A DNA stretch of 64,000 nt, taken from JAPYTK01 sp964401935 (GTDB lineage: Bacteria; Myxococcota_A; Polyangia; Polyangiales; Polyangiaceae). This document shows positions 16,014 through 23,931 of this stretch, in pieces. The position numbers and the translations under genes were made by a program. The stretch's first letter is position 1. Each line of letters begins with the position of its first letter. The notes under the pieces are model-generated. The model had not been told where the DNA came from. It made no database searches and was given only the letters and a program-made list of their open reading frames with translations. The stretch covers positions 33,417 to 97,416 of the forward strand of contig CAYOAL010000018.1 of NCBI GenBank assembly GCA_964401935.1, read 5' to 3'.

Positions 16014-16489
16014 TGAGTTTCATGACGCGTGAGCGCAAGGCCACCGTCGCCGCTCTCGGCGCGGGCCTGTTGTTCGGTGCCGGCCTCGTGGTGGGGGGCA
16101 TGACCCAACCCTCCAAGGTGATCGGGTTCCTCGACGTCACCGGCGCCTGGGATCCCAGCCTGGCGTTCGTGATGGGCGGCGCCATCGCGGTGTTCATGCC
16201 GCTGCTCCGGCTGATCACGCGGCGGGCCGGTCCCCTGTTCGGGGGTGGCTTCGGGATCCCGACCCGCCGCGACATCGACGGCAAGCTGGTGCTCGGAGGC
16301 GCGCTCTTCGGCGTCGGCTGGGGACTCGCCGGCTACTGTCCGGGGCCGGGGATCACCTCGCTCGCGAGCCTCGCGCCGTCGGCCTGGCTCTTCGTGGCCG
16401 CGATGGTCGTCGGTTTCGGCTTGATGCGCGGCTACGACTACCTCGTGGCGCGTCGTGCAGAGGTGCGCGCGCCCGTGCTGGAGAAGTGA
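16013..16489 (+). CDS. DUF6691 family protein, second half of a split YeeE/YedE transporter
   Basis: A 158-residue membrane protein. It shows GGMTQPSKVIGFLDV near the N-terminus, WDPSLAFVMGG, PTRRDID in a cytoplasmic loop, and GWGLAGYCPGPGI containing Cys109, the counterpart of the Cys motif in the first half. Its start codon overlaps the stop of the first half and has GGAGG about 8 nt upstream. It should assemble with the preceding protein into a sulfur-oxyanion or persulfide-sulfur importer (inference from family). Confidence 0.88.
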   Translation: MSFMTRERKATVAALGAGLLFGAGLVVGGMTQPSKVIGFLDVTGAWDPSLAFVMGGAIAVFMPLLRLITRRAGPLFGGGFGIPTRRDIDGKLVLGGALFGVGWGLAGYCPGPGITSLASLAPSAWLFVAAMVVGFGLMRGYDYLVARRAEVRAPVLEK

Positions 16490-16490
16490 C

Positions 16491-18251
16491 ATGACACACC
16501 TGTCCCGCGCCATCCCGCTCCTCGGAACCCTCAAGACCTACGACGCCGAGAAGGCGCGCGGTGATCTCGCAGCCGGGCTCACCACCGCCGTGATGCTCAT
16601 CCCGCAGGGCATGGCCTACGCGATGCTCGCCGGGCTCCCCCCGATCTACGGTCTGTACGCCTCGCTGGTGCCGCTCGTGATCTACGCGGTGTTCGGCACC
16701 TCGCGGCAGCTCGCGGTGGGGCCGGTGGCGATGGTGTCGCTCTTGGTGGCGGCCGGGGTGGGCGGGCTGGCCGCGAGCGGCTCCGACGCGTTCATCGCCT
16801 ACAGCATCATGCTCGCGGTGATGGTGGGCGCGCTGCAGCTCGGGATGGGCGTGCTCCGCCTCGGCTTCGTGGTGAACTTCCTGTCGCACCCGGTCATCAG
16901 CGGCTTCACCTCGGCGGCCGCGATCATCATCGGCCTCAGCCAGCTCAAACATGTGCTGGGCTTCGACATCCCCGGCGGCGAGCAGGTTCACGCGATCCTG
17001 TTCGCGGCCGCCGCCGGCATCGGCAAGACGCACCTCGTCACCCTCGGTATCGGCGCCGCTGCGGTGGCGGTGCTCGTCGCGTTGAAGCGCTTCGCGCCGA
17101 AGTTTCCGCGGGCGCTCGCGGTGGTGGTGGTCTCCACCGTGCTCGTGTGGGCCCTTGGCCTCGCGGAGCAGGGCGTGGCCATCGTGGGCACCGTGCCCGC
17201 CGGCTTGCCTCCCCTCGCGCTCCCCACGTTCGAGCTTGCCGCGGCGCGTGAGCTCGTCGGGGTGGCCGTCGCTATCGCGCTCGTCGGCTTCATGGAGTCG
17301 ATCGCGGTGGCGAAGAAGTATGCCCGCGACAACAAGTACGACGTCGACGCGAACCAGGAGCTCGTGGGGCTCGGTCTCGCCAACCTCGTCGGCTCGGTGG
17401 CTGGCGGCACGCCGGTGACCGGCGGCTTCTCCCGCACCGCGGTCAACGCGCAGGCCGGCGCGCAGACCAACGTGGCCGGTCTCGTCACCGCGCTCATCGT
17501 GGGCCTCGCCCTGTTGGTGCTCACCCCGCTCTTCCACTTCCTCCCCAAGGCGGTGCTCGCCGCCATCATCATGACCGCAGTGTTCGGCCTCATCGACGTG
17601 AAGGAAGCCAAGCACCTCGCGCGCGTGAAGAAGAGCGACCTCGGGATGCTCGCCCTCACCTTCGTGGCAACCCTCGCGGTGGGCATCGAGGCCGGCATCA
17701 TCACCGGCGTGGTGGCCTCGCTCGCGGTGCTCGTGCTGAAGACCACGCGCCCGCACGTGGCGGTGCTCGGTCGTATCCCCGGCACCACCGCCTACCGCAA
17801 CGTGGAGCGGTTCCCCGAGGCCGAGACCATCGCCACGGTGCTCGCGGTTCGGCTCGACGCGCAGATCTACTTCGGCAACGTCAACTTCCTCAAGGAGATG
17901 CTCGACGCCCTCGAGAGCCGGCACCCCGGCGCCCAGGCGGTGGTGCTCGACGCGAGCGGCATCAACCAGATCGACGCCTCCGGTGAGCAGGCGTTCCGAG
18001 AGCTGCTCGAGGGTCACCGGAGCCGCGGGGTCGAGCTGTTGCTCGCCAACGTGAAGGGCCCCGTGCGCGACGTGTTCGAGCGCTCCGGCTTCACCGACGA
18101 GCTCGGCAAGGAGCGGTTGTTCTTCTCGGTGCACGACGCGGTGGAGTATGCGCGGAGCCGCACGACGAAGGACAAGCCCGAATCGGCCGCAGAGCCTGCG
18201 CCCACCGATCGCCCGTCGAGCGCCCTCCGGCTCGTGTGGAGGGCGTCATGA
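16491..18251 (+). CDS. SulP family anion transporter with STAS domain
   Basis: A 586-residue secondary transporter. Residues about 25-420 are hydrophobic helices with the SulP signature (IPQGMAYAMLAGLPPIYGLYASLVP at about 37-60) and VTGGFSRTAVNAQAGA in the second repeat. The C-terminal 130 residues are a cytoplasmic STAS domain (VVLDASGINQIDASGEQAF). Substrates of the family are sulfate, bicarbonate or carboxylates; sulfate or a related sulfur anion fits the operon. The ATG lies one base after the preceding stop, and the stop overlaps the next start (ATGA). Confidence 0.92.
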   Translation: MTHLSRAIPLLGTLKTYDAEKARGDLAAGLTTAVMLIPQGMAYAMLAGLPPIYGLYASLVPLVIYAVFGTSRQLAVGPVAMVSLLVAAGVGGLAASGSDAFIAYSIMLAVMVGALQLGMGVLRLGFVVNFLSHPVISGFTSAAAIIIGLSQLKHVLGFDIPGGEQVHAILFAAAAGIGKTHLVTLGIGAAAVAVLVALKRFAPKFPRALAVVVVSTVLVWALGLAEQGVAIVGTVPAGLPPLALPTFELAAARELVGVAVAIALVGFMESIAVAKKYARDNKYDVDANQELVGLGLANLVGSVAGGTPVTGGFSRTAVNAQAGAQTNVAGLVTALIVGLALLVLTPLFHFLPKAVLAAIIMTAVFGLIDVKEAKHLARVKKSDLGMLALTFVATLAVGIEAGIITGVVASLAVLVLKTTRPHVAVLGRIPGTTAYRNVERFPEAETIATVLAVRLDAQIYFGNVNFLKEMLDALESRHPGAQAVVLDASGINQIDASGEQAFRELLEGHRSRGVELLLANVKGPVRDVFERSGFTDELGKERLFFSVHDAVEYARSRTTKDKPESAAEPAPTDRPSSALRLVWRAS

Positions 18252-18559
18252 GCGCGAGCGTGCTCGCCCCTGGCACCGAGCGGCCCACCATCGTGCTCTT
18301 CTGCACCGAGCACCCCAGCACGGACGCGCTCCGGGACGCGTTCCAGCGGGTGAGCTGGCCCGCTGGTTACCGGGTGTCGCTGGTGGAGGTGGGCACTCAG
18401 CCGGTAGAGCGACGCTGGTTTCCGTTGCACGAGCCGCCGGTGGTGGCGGTGGTGCTCGACGGCGCGGTTCTTGCTCTCGAGTATGAGTGCTCCGCCGACG
18501 CCTGCCGACGATTGGTGCGGGTTGCCGAGCAACAGCGCCACCGGCTCACCGAGCTCTGA
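18248..18559 (+). CDS. Small hypothetical protein of the sulfur operon
   Basis: A 103-residue soluble protein, coupled to the SulP gene by an ATGA overlap. The order of predicted strands and helices (TIVLFCTEHPST..., then PPVVAVVLDGAVLALEYEC, then a C-terminal helix) is compatible with a thioredoxin-like fold, but there is no CXXC. Cysteines occur at positions near 24, 84 and 89. I do not recognise the family. Operon position suggests a role in sulfur handling or regulation of the transporter. Confidence 0.7.
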   Translation: MSASVLAPGTERPTIVLFCTEHPSTDALRDAFQRVSWPAGYRVSLVEVGTQPVERRWFPLHEPPVVAVVLDGAVLALEYECSADACRRLVRVAEQQRHRLTEL

Positions 18560-18579
18560 GATTTCAAAGGAGAATGAAA

Positions 18580-19470
18580 ATGGCACAAGTTAAGGCACTC
18601 TACGACCCGGCGACGTTCACCCTCACCTACGTGGTCTACGACGAGCAGAGCCGGGACGCGGTGGTGATCGATCCCGTGCTCGACTACGACCCGCTGGCGT
18701 CGCAGACCTCGGTCGAGTCGGCGGAGAAGCTCCTCGCCTTCGTGAAGGACAAGGGGCTCAACGTGCGCTGGATCCTCGAGACCCACGCCCACGCGGATCA
18801 CCTGTCGAGCGCGCAGCTGCTCAAGAAGCGCCTCGAGGCTCCGCTCGCCATTGGGGAGAAGATCACCGTGGTGCAGGAGACGTTCAAGAAGCTGTTCGAC
18901 CTCCCCGAGCTCGCCACCGACGGCAGCCAGTTCGACAAGCTCATCACCGATGGCGAGGTGCTGAAGGCCGGCACGCTACAGGTGAAGGCCATCGCCACCC
19001 CCGGCCACACGCCGGCGTGTATGAGCTTCCTGATCGACGACGCGGTCTTCACCGGCGACGCGCTGTTCATGCCCGACTATGGCACCGGTCGCTGCGACTT
19101 CCCCCGCGGCAGCGCCCGAGACCTCTACACGTCGGTGCACGAGAAGCTCTACGCGCTCGACGACGCCACCCGCGTCTTCGTGGGCCACGACTACCAACCC
19201 GGCGGACGCGAGGTGAAGTGGGAGACCACCATCGGCGAGTCGAAGCGAAAGAACCCGCAGCTCCGGGCCGACACCACGCGTGAGCAGTTCGTGGAGTTCC
19301 GCAACGCGCGCGACGCCACGTTGAAGCCCCCGCGCCTCATCTTCCAGAGCGTGCAGGTGAACATCGACGCGGGGAGACTGCCCACGCCCCACGCGAACGA
19401 GGTACGCTACCTGCGGCTCCCACTGAACCTGTTCAAGCCCACCGACGACCTGGGGACCCCCTCATCATGA
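18580..19470 (+). CDS. MBL-fold enzyme, persulfide dioxygenase / Blh-like
   Basis: A 296-residue metallo-beta-lactamase-fold protein with the metal site THAHADHL (about residues 67-74), GHTPACM, FTGDALF and GHDY, ending in the SVQVNIDAGRLP.PHANEVRYL tail seen in BigR-regulated Blh and ETHE1-like proteins. Relatives oxidise glutathione persulfide to sulfite; no rhodanese domain is fused here. ATG 18580 is preferred over ATG 18574 because AAAGGAG lies 7 nt upstream of it. Together with the transporters it points to import and oxidation of reduced sulfur. Confidence 0.85.
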   Translation: MAQVKALYDPATFTLTYVVYDEQSRDAVVIDPVLDYDPLASQTSVESAEKLLAFVKDKGLNVRWILETHAHADHLSSAQLLKKRLEAPLAIGEKITVVQETFKKLFDLPELATDGSQFDKLITDGEVLKAGTLQVKAIATPGHTPACMSFLIDDAVFTGDALFMPDYGTGRCDFPRGSARDLYTSVHEKLYALDDATRVFVGHDYQPGGREVKWETTIGESKRKNPQLRADTTREQFVEFRNARDATLKPPRLIFQSVQVNIDAGRLPTPHANEVRYLRLPLNLFKPTDDLGTPSS

Positions 19471-20249
19471 GCACCGTGACCATCGCCCATGCCACCCAGT
19501 TTACGCCCGAGGAGCAGCCCGTGTTCGAGCACGCGCTCGCGCTCGCGTGCGCCACGGGGGGGCGCCTGTTCTCGGTGAACGCCCACGACGGGAGCCACAC
19601 GATGGCGGACGCGCCGGATCCACAGCCCCTGCTCGACGCGTGGGGGCACTCGTCCGCCGACATCGATCACCGCGCCATGATCCACAGCTGCTGCGACGAC
19701 CCCGTCGACACCTTGCTCGACGCGCTGCGCCGGGTCGCTCCGGATCTGGTGGTGGCGGGGACGCATCAGCGCACGGGGGCCTCGCGCCTCTTCGCCGGGA
19801 GTCAGTGCGAGGCCATCCTGCGCAACGTCGATCGGCCGACGCTGGTGTTTCCCTTCGGCGCTCGACCCTTCGTCAAGCCCGACGGCACCTTCGACCTGCG
19901 TCGCGTCGTGATCCCCATCGGCGACGCCGACGCTGCACGCGCTGCGCTCGAGAAGGCGACCTGGCTCGCCGACATCACCGACACCAAGGCGCTCGAGCTC
20001 GTGTTGGTGTTCGTGGGAGAGCACGAACAGGCGCCTCCGGTGATCTTGCCGCGGCGCGACGGCTGGACGGTGCGCATGCTTCATCCCAAGGGCACCGTCG
20101 CCGACGCCGTCTTGGAGGCGGGGGAGCCGTGCCTCATCGTGATGGCGACGCGGGGCCCCGACTCGCTCAAGGACTCGCTCCTCGGCACCAACACCGAACA
20201 GGTGCTGCGTCGCGCGCACTGCCCGGTGCTCGTCACCCCCATTCATTGA
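19467..20249 (+). CDS. Universal stress protein family, two tandem domains
   Basis: A 260-residue protein made of two UspA-like halves. The first ends at DLVVAGTHQRTGASRLFAGSQ...ILRNVDRPTLVFP (about residues 90-125). The second contains the ATP-type GxxG region DSLLGTNTEQVLRRAHCPVLV near the C-terminus. It is coupled to the MBL gene by an ATGA overlap and closes the sulfur operon. Its task is unknown. A perfect hairpin follows the stop codon. Confidence 0.85.
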   Translation: MSTVTIAHATQFTPEEQPVFEHALALACATGGRLFSVNAHDGSHTMADAPDPQPLLDAWGHSSADIDHRAMIHSCCDDPVDTLLDALRRVAPDLVVAGTHQRTGASRLFAGSQCEAILRNVDRPTLVFPFGARPFVKPDGTFDLRRVVIPIGDADAARAALEKATWLADITDTKALELVLVFVGEHEQAPPVILPRRDGWTVRMLHPKGTVADAVLEAGEPCLIVMATRGPDSLKDSLLGTNTEQVLRRAHCPVLVTPIH

Positions 20250-20250
20250 G

Positions 20251-20265
20251 GCAGACTTCGTCTGC
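20251..20265 (+). terminator. Hairpin after the sulfur operon
   Basis: GCAGAC and GTCTGC pair perfectly around TTC, beginning 2 nt after the last stop of the operon. There is no T-tract, so it is a weak terminator candidate or a 3-prime stabilising stem. Confidence 0.4.
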
Positions 20266-20374
20266 GACGACCGCTCGCGCGAGGCACCCGTCCTTGGTCT
20301 GCACCCTCCCCGCGCGGCGCGCTTGTTGCGAGCTCGACGGGGGGTGGGCAGCTCCTCCCGCCTCGCGTCGTCCT

Positions 20375-20432
20375 CGCCGCGCGTCCTCCCGCCGCGCGTC
20401 CTCCCGCCGCGTGTCCTCCTCGCCGCGTGTCG
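20375..20432. repeat. 15-bp tandem repeat in a convergent intergenic region
   Basis: Three copies of CGCCGCGCGTCCTCC (the third with one change) plus a partial fourth lie between the convergent Usp and activator genes. No coding function is apparent. Confidence 0.75.
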
Positions 20433-20465
20433 AGCGTGGGCACGGCGGGGGGCACGCAGCGCGGG

Positions 20466-21428
20466 TCATGCGAGGCGATATTCGCGAAGCTTGCGCCAGA
20501 GCGTGGAGCGGCTCATGCCGAGCGCGTCCGCCGCCTTGCCTTTGCGTCCGCCCGCCTTCTTGAGGGCGTCGGCGATGCGGTGTTTCTCCGCGGCGCGCGG
20601 GTCCTCGCCGTCGCCGTTCTGGGGCGGGGGCTCCCCGCGGAGCTCGGGGGTGAGGTCGTCCATGGTGAAGAGCGAGCCCTCCCCTACCGCGAACGCATAC
20701 TCCACCACGTTGTGGAGCTCGCGGATGTTGCCGGGCCAGCGGTACTCGAGGAGCGCCTCCATGGCGTGGGCGTCGATGGCGTCGATGGTGCGTTCGCCGC
20801 GCGCGTTGCGCAGCTCGATGAAGTGCCACAAGAGGGCCTCGATGTCGCCATCGCGCTCGGCGAGCGGTGGCAGAAAGAGGGGCACCACGCGCACGCGATA
20901 CATGAGGTCTTCGCGAAACTTCCCGCGTGCGACGAGGCGGCGGAGGGCCTTGTTGGTGGCCGAGATGAGCCGCACATCGACGGTGACGCCGTCGGTGGTG
21001 CCGAGCGGCGTGAAGGTGCGCTCCTGCAGCACGCGCAACAGGCGCGCCTGGATGTCGAGGGGGAGCTCCGCGATTTCGTCGAGGAAGATGGTGCCGTGAT
21101 CGGCCACCTCGAACAGGCCCTTGCGGTCGCGAATGGCGCCGGTGAAGGCACCCTTCACGTGGCCGAACAGCTCGGAGGCGAGCAGCTCACCGCTGAGGGT
21201 CGCGCAGTTGACGGCGCGGAACGCTTGGGCGCGACGCGGGCTCAGCTCGTGGAGGGCGCGGGCGATGAGCTCCTTGCCGGTGCCGGTCTCACCGCGCACC
21301 AGCACCGTGGCGCCGCTCTTGGCCACCCGCTCGACGATCCCGAACAGCTCCTTCATCTGCGGCGACACGGTGATGATCCCGTGAAAGTTCGTCAGCTCGA
21401 GCTCGGGGCGTCGATACGGCGCAGTCAT
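20466..21428 (-). CDS. Sigma-54-dependent transcriptional activator without sensor domain
   Basis: A 320-residue PspF-like bacterial enhancer-binding protein. The AAA+ domain spans about residues 12-245 with Walker A GETGTGKE, the sigma-54-contacting loop GAFTGA, Walker B FLDEIAE and WPGNIREL. A Fis-type HTH closes it (KGKAADALGMSRSTLWRKLREY). There is no receiver or GAF domain, so its activity must be set by a partner or by expression level. Starts at 21428 and 21437 are both ATG; the promoter geometry favours 21428. A near-perfect -24/-12 element lies just upstream, suggesting autoregulation. It probably controls the flanking sulfur genes. Confidence 0.92.
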   Translation of the reverse strand: MTAPYRRPELELTNFHGIITVSPQMKELFGIVERVAKSGATVLVRGETGTGKELIARALHELSPRRAQAFRAVNCATLSGELLASELFGHVKGAFTGAIRDRKGLFEVADHGTIFLDEIAELPLDIQARLLRVLQERTFTPLGTTDGVTVDVRLISATNKALRRLVARGKFREDLMYRVRVVPLFLPPLAERDGDIEALLWHFIELRNARGERTIDAIDAHAMEALLEYRWPGNIRELHNVVEYAFAVGEGSLFTMDDLTPELRGEPPPQNGDGEDPRAAEKHRIADALKKAGGRKGKAADALGMSRSTLWRKLREYRLA

Positions 21429-21443
21429 CGGGCCCATCGTCAC

Positions 21444-21458
21444 GCAACCGGTGTGCCA
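21444..21458 (-). promoter_or_regulatory. Putative sigma-54 promoter of the activator gene
   Basis: Read on the minus strand the site is TGGCACACCGGTTGC, matching TGGCAC-N5-TTGC exactly. The predicted start (about 21432) would give a 4-nt leader ahead of ATG 21428. Confidence 0.6.
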
Positions 21459-21600
21459 TGTCAGCTCCCAAGTATCGGCCGCGTGGTGCCCGATGCCCCA
21501 CTGGCCCAAGCCAACCCCAACGCCAACAACGTCGCATGAGCGCGGCAACAGCCAAGCGCGCGCGGCAGCATCTCGGGCGCCTCCGAGCCTGTCGCCCGAG

Positions 21601-21619
21601 GCACTCGTCCGAGGAGTGC
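21601..21619. promoter_or_regulatory. Inverted repeat, possible activator-binding site
   Basis: GCACTC and GAGTGC are separated by 7 bp, about 145 bp upstream of the activator's -24/-12 element, a distance typical of enhancer sites for such activators. I found no clear second copy near the other promoters, so support is weak. Confidence 0.25.
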
Positions 21620-21632
21620 ATATCCGCCCTGG

Positions 21633-21890
21633 GTGGAAGTTCCACTGCGGGCACTTCCGAAAGGATCGCCACGGAGGCACGGAGATGCTGTTGGAAGAGA
21701 GAGCCTAACAGAGCAGATTATCGGCGCAGCGATCTCCACTCGTGCCGATCCTGAACAAGGACATCGACGTTCCGTGCGGGGATCGCGCGGACGTGATCGT
21801 GGAGCGCTCGGTTCTGCTCGAATCGAAGGGCCGTAGACCGAGTCCTTGGCGTGCACGAAGCCCAGCTCCTCCCTATCTTCGACGGGCGCC
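21633..21890 (+). pseudogene. Degenerate GxxExxY-family gene
   Basis: Fragments of the GxxExxY family lie in different frames: LTEQIIGAAI near 21700-21730, NKDIDVPCGDRADVIVERSVLLE near 21745-21825, and VHEAQLLPIF near 21850-21880. The central GPGLLESAYE part is missing and at least two frame changes are needed to join the pieces. No intact start-to-stop product is possible. Confidence 0.6.
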
Positions 21891-22052
21891 CCGACCGAGA
21901 GCGCGCTGCGGTGCAGCGCCGCTCTCGAGATGAGGGTGGTCGGCGATCGACACGCGCGCTGGATGTTCTATCGTGCTGCAACAGTGAGGCGACCATCTGC
22001 GACGACGAGGGCTACCGTGCGTGGCTGAGGCCGAAGACATGGGGGGTGAAGG

Positions 22053-22067
22053 TGGCACGAGGGTTGC
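22053..22067 (+). promoter_or_regulatory. Putative sigma-54 promoter of the second SulP gene
   Basis: TGGCACGAGGGTTGC is an exact match to TGGCACG-N4-TTGC. The predicted start (about 22079) lies 2 nt before ATG 22081. Confidence 0.6.
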
Positions 22068-22080
22068 GGGGCCCGAGCCC

Positions 22081-23778
22081 ATGGCGCCCTCCGGTTCGCG
22101 TGGCCCGCTGCGAGGCCCGTCCTTGGCGGGGTGGGCCCGCAGGTTTCGAGCCGATCTCACGGCCGCGCTCACGGTGGCGCTGGTGGGGCTGCCGCAGTGT
22201 CTCGCTTACGCGCTGATGTCTGGCTTGCCGCCCGCCTATGGTCTCGCGACGGCGGCGGTGCCGGGCTTCGTGGCGGCGGTGGTGGGCAAGAGCCCGTACG
22301 TGGTCACCGGTCCCACCAACACCACCGGGCTCCTCATCCTGGCCGCGCTCGGGCCGTTCCTCGGCGACAACGGCTTGATCGGGCCCGAGGGGCTCGGTGC
22401 CCTCGCGACGCTCGCGCTGATGGCCGGCGTCATTCGCCTCCTCGCCGCCTACGCGGGCGGCGCGGTGCTCGTCGACTTCATCCCCGAGTCGGTGCTGGCT
22501 GGGTTCACGGCCGGCGCGGGGCTGCTCATCGCGGCGATGCAGCTCGACGAGGCGCTCGGTCTGCGAGGCGTGCGCGGGGGGGAGCTCCTGGGCGAGGTGC
22601 AGCAGGTGATCGCCCACGTCGCCACCGAAGGGGCGGCGTGGCCGGCGGTGCTCGTGACGGTGGGCACCGCGGCCTCGATCGCGCTCGCTCAGCGTTTCCG
22701 GCCGCGGTTTCCGATGGCGCTCCTGTCGGTGGTGATCGCCACCGGCGTGGCCTTCGGCTTGGGGCTCGACGCCGCGAGCGGGCTCCCCATCGTGTCCGAC
22801 CGGGCCCTCGTGCCTACCGGCTGGCCGCCGGGAGCGCTGCCGGTGCTCGCGCCGGAGCTCGTGAGGAGCTTCATCGGACCGGCCGCCGCGATCGCCTTGC
22901 TGGGCACGATGGAGCTCGCGGTGTCGGCGCGTCGTGATGGCGCGCGGCCCGACATGCGGCGCGAGCTCGTGGCCCAGGGAGTGGCCAACATCGCAGGCGC
23001 GTTCGCGAGCTCGTTTCCGGCGTCGGCGAGCCTCACGCGCTCCGCGTTGCTCAAGCTCGGCGGCGCCGAGACCCGCGTGGCGGCTGCCGCGGCGGCCCTC
23101 GTGGTGGTGCCCATCCTCCTGTTCGGCGGCGCCTTCGTGGCCGCGATGCCGCAGGCGAGCCTGGCCGGGGTGCTCTTCGTCACCTCCGCCGGCATGATCG
23201 ACGTCGCGCGCATTCGCCGGATGTGGGTGGCCTCGCGCGTCACGCGCACGCTGCTCGCGGTCACCTTCGTGGCGACGCTCGTCTTGCCGCTGGAGTGGGC
23301 CATCTTCACCGGCGTCGGCCTCGGCATCGCACAGTATCTGGCCGCCGGGCGCCGCCCGCGGCTCGCGCTCCTCGAGCCGCAGGGAGAGCGGCTCGTGCCC
23401 ATCGAGACGAGAGACGAGGCCGACGTGGTGGTGATGGAGGTGAGCGGCGACTGTCACTTCGCGGCGGCGGGCTCGTTCATGGACGCAGCGCAAGCGGCGC
23501 TCCCCAACAAGGTTCGCCACGTGGTCGTCGATCTGTCGCACGCGCACGCGCTCCGCTTCGCCGCGCTCTTGGCGTTCGAGCGCCTCTCGCTCCTGGTGCA
23601 GGCGCGGGGGGGCAAGCTGTGGCTCGCGGGCGTCGATCGCGACTTCTGCACGCTCCTCACCGACACCGGCTCGCGCCTCGACGCGGAGCCGCATCGAGCG
23701 GAGCCGCTCGCGAGCGTGCGCGCGGTGCTCGCCCGGATCGCTGGCGCCGAAGACGAGCCGTCACCGCGCTCGTCGTGA
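22081..23778 (+). CDS. SulP family anion transporter with STAS domain (second copy)
   Basis: A 565-residue transporter, only distantly similar to the SulP protein at 16491. The helix bundle starts with LVGLPQCLAYALMSGLPPAYGL and includes TGPTNTTGL and FASSFPASASLTRSALL; a C-terminal STAS domain begins near residue 450. The frame is open from a GTG at 22021. I chose ATG 22081 because a consensus -24/-12 promoter lies at 22053-22067, which would leave the upstream codons untranscribed. It stands alone, with a tandem repeat downstream. Confidence 0.88.
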   Translation: MAPSGSRGPLRGPSLAGWARRFRADLTAALTVALVGLPQCLAYALMSGLPPAYGLATAAVPGFVAAVVGKSPYVVTGPTNTTGLLILAALGPFLGDNGLIGPEGLGALATLALMAGVIRLLAAYAGGAVLVDFIPESVLAGFTAGAGLLIAAMQLDEALGLRGVRGGELLGEVQQVIAHVATEGAAWPAVLVTVGTAASIALAQRFRPRFPMALLSVVIATGVAFGLGLDAASGLPIVSDRALVPTGWPPGALPVLAPELVRSFIGPAAAIALLGTMELAVSARRDGARPDMRRELVAQGVANIAGAFASSFPASASLTRSALLKLGGAETRVAAAAAALVVVPILLFGGAFVAAMPQASLAGVLFVTSAGMIDVARIRRMWVASRVTRTLLAVTFVATLVLPLEWAIFTGVGLGIAQYLAAGRRPRLALLEPQGERLVPIETRDEADVVVMEVSGDCHFAAAGSFMDAAQAALPNKVRHVVVDLSHAHALRFAALLAFERLSLLVQARGGKLWLAGVDRDFCTLLTDTGSRLDAEPHRAEPLASVRAVLARIAGAEDEPSPRSS

Positions 23779-23802
23779 GCCGGAGGAGCGTGCGCCCTTG
23801 TC

Positions 23803-23871
23803 GTCGCGTGGTGGGTGTCCGTCGTGTGGTGGGTGTCCGTCGTGTGGTGGGTGTCCGTCGTGTGATGCGCC
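23803..23871. repeat. 18-bp tandem repeat after the second SulP gene
   Basis: Units of GTCGTGTGGTGGGTGTCC: one near-copy (23803), two exact copies (23821, 23839) and a partial copy, between convergent genes. It resembles the repeat at 20375 in placement but not in sequence. Confidence 0.75.
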
Positions 23872-23931
23872 GATGGACGCGCTCCGAGTACGAGCGCGCC
23901 ACGCGTCGCCGTGGCGTCTGCCGGCGCGGGG

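Noticed and set aside
22021..22080. GTG start at 22021 for the second SulP gene
   Set aside because: It would place a consensus sigma-54 promoter inside the coding sequence; ATG 22081 fits the transporter N-terminus and the promoter better.
16491..23778. The two SulP genes as a recent duplication
   Set aside because: They share only the family signature regions and differ in loops and STAS sequence, so they are distant paralogues rather than a recent tandem copy.
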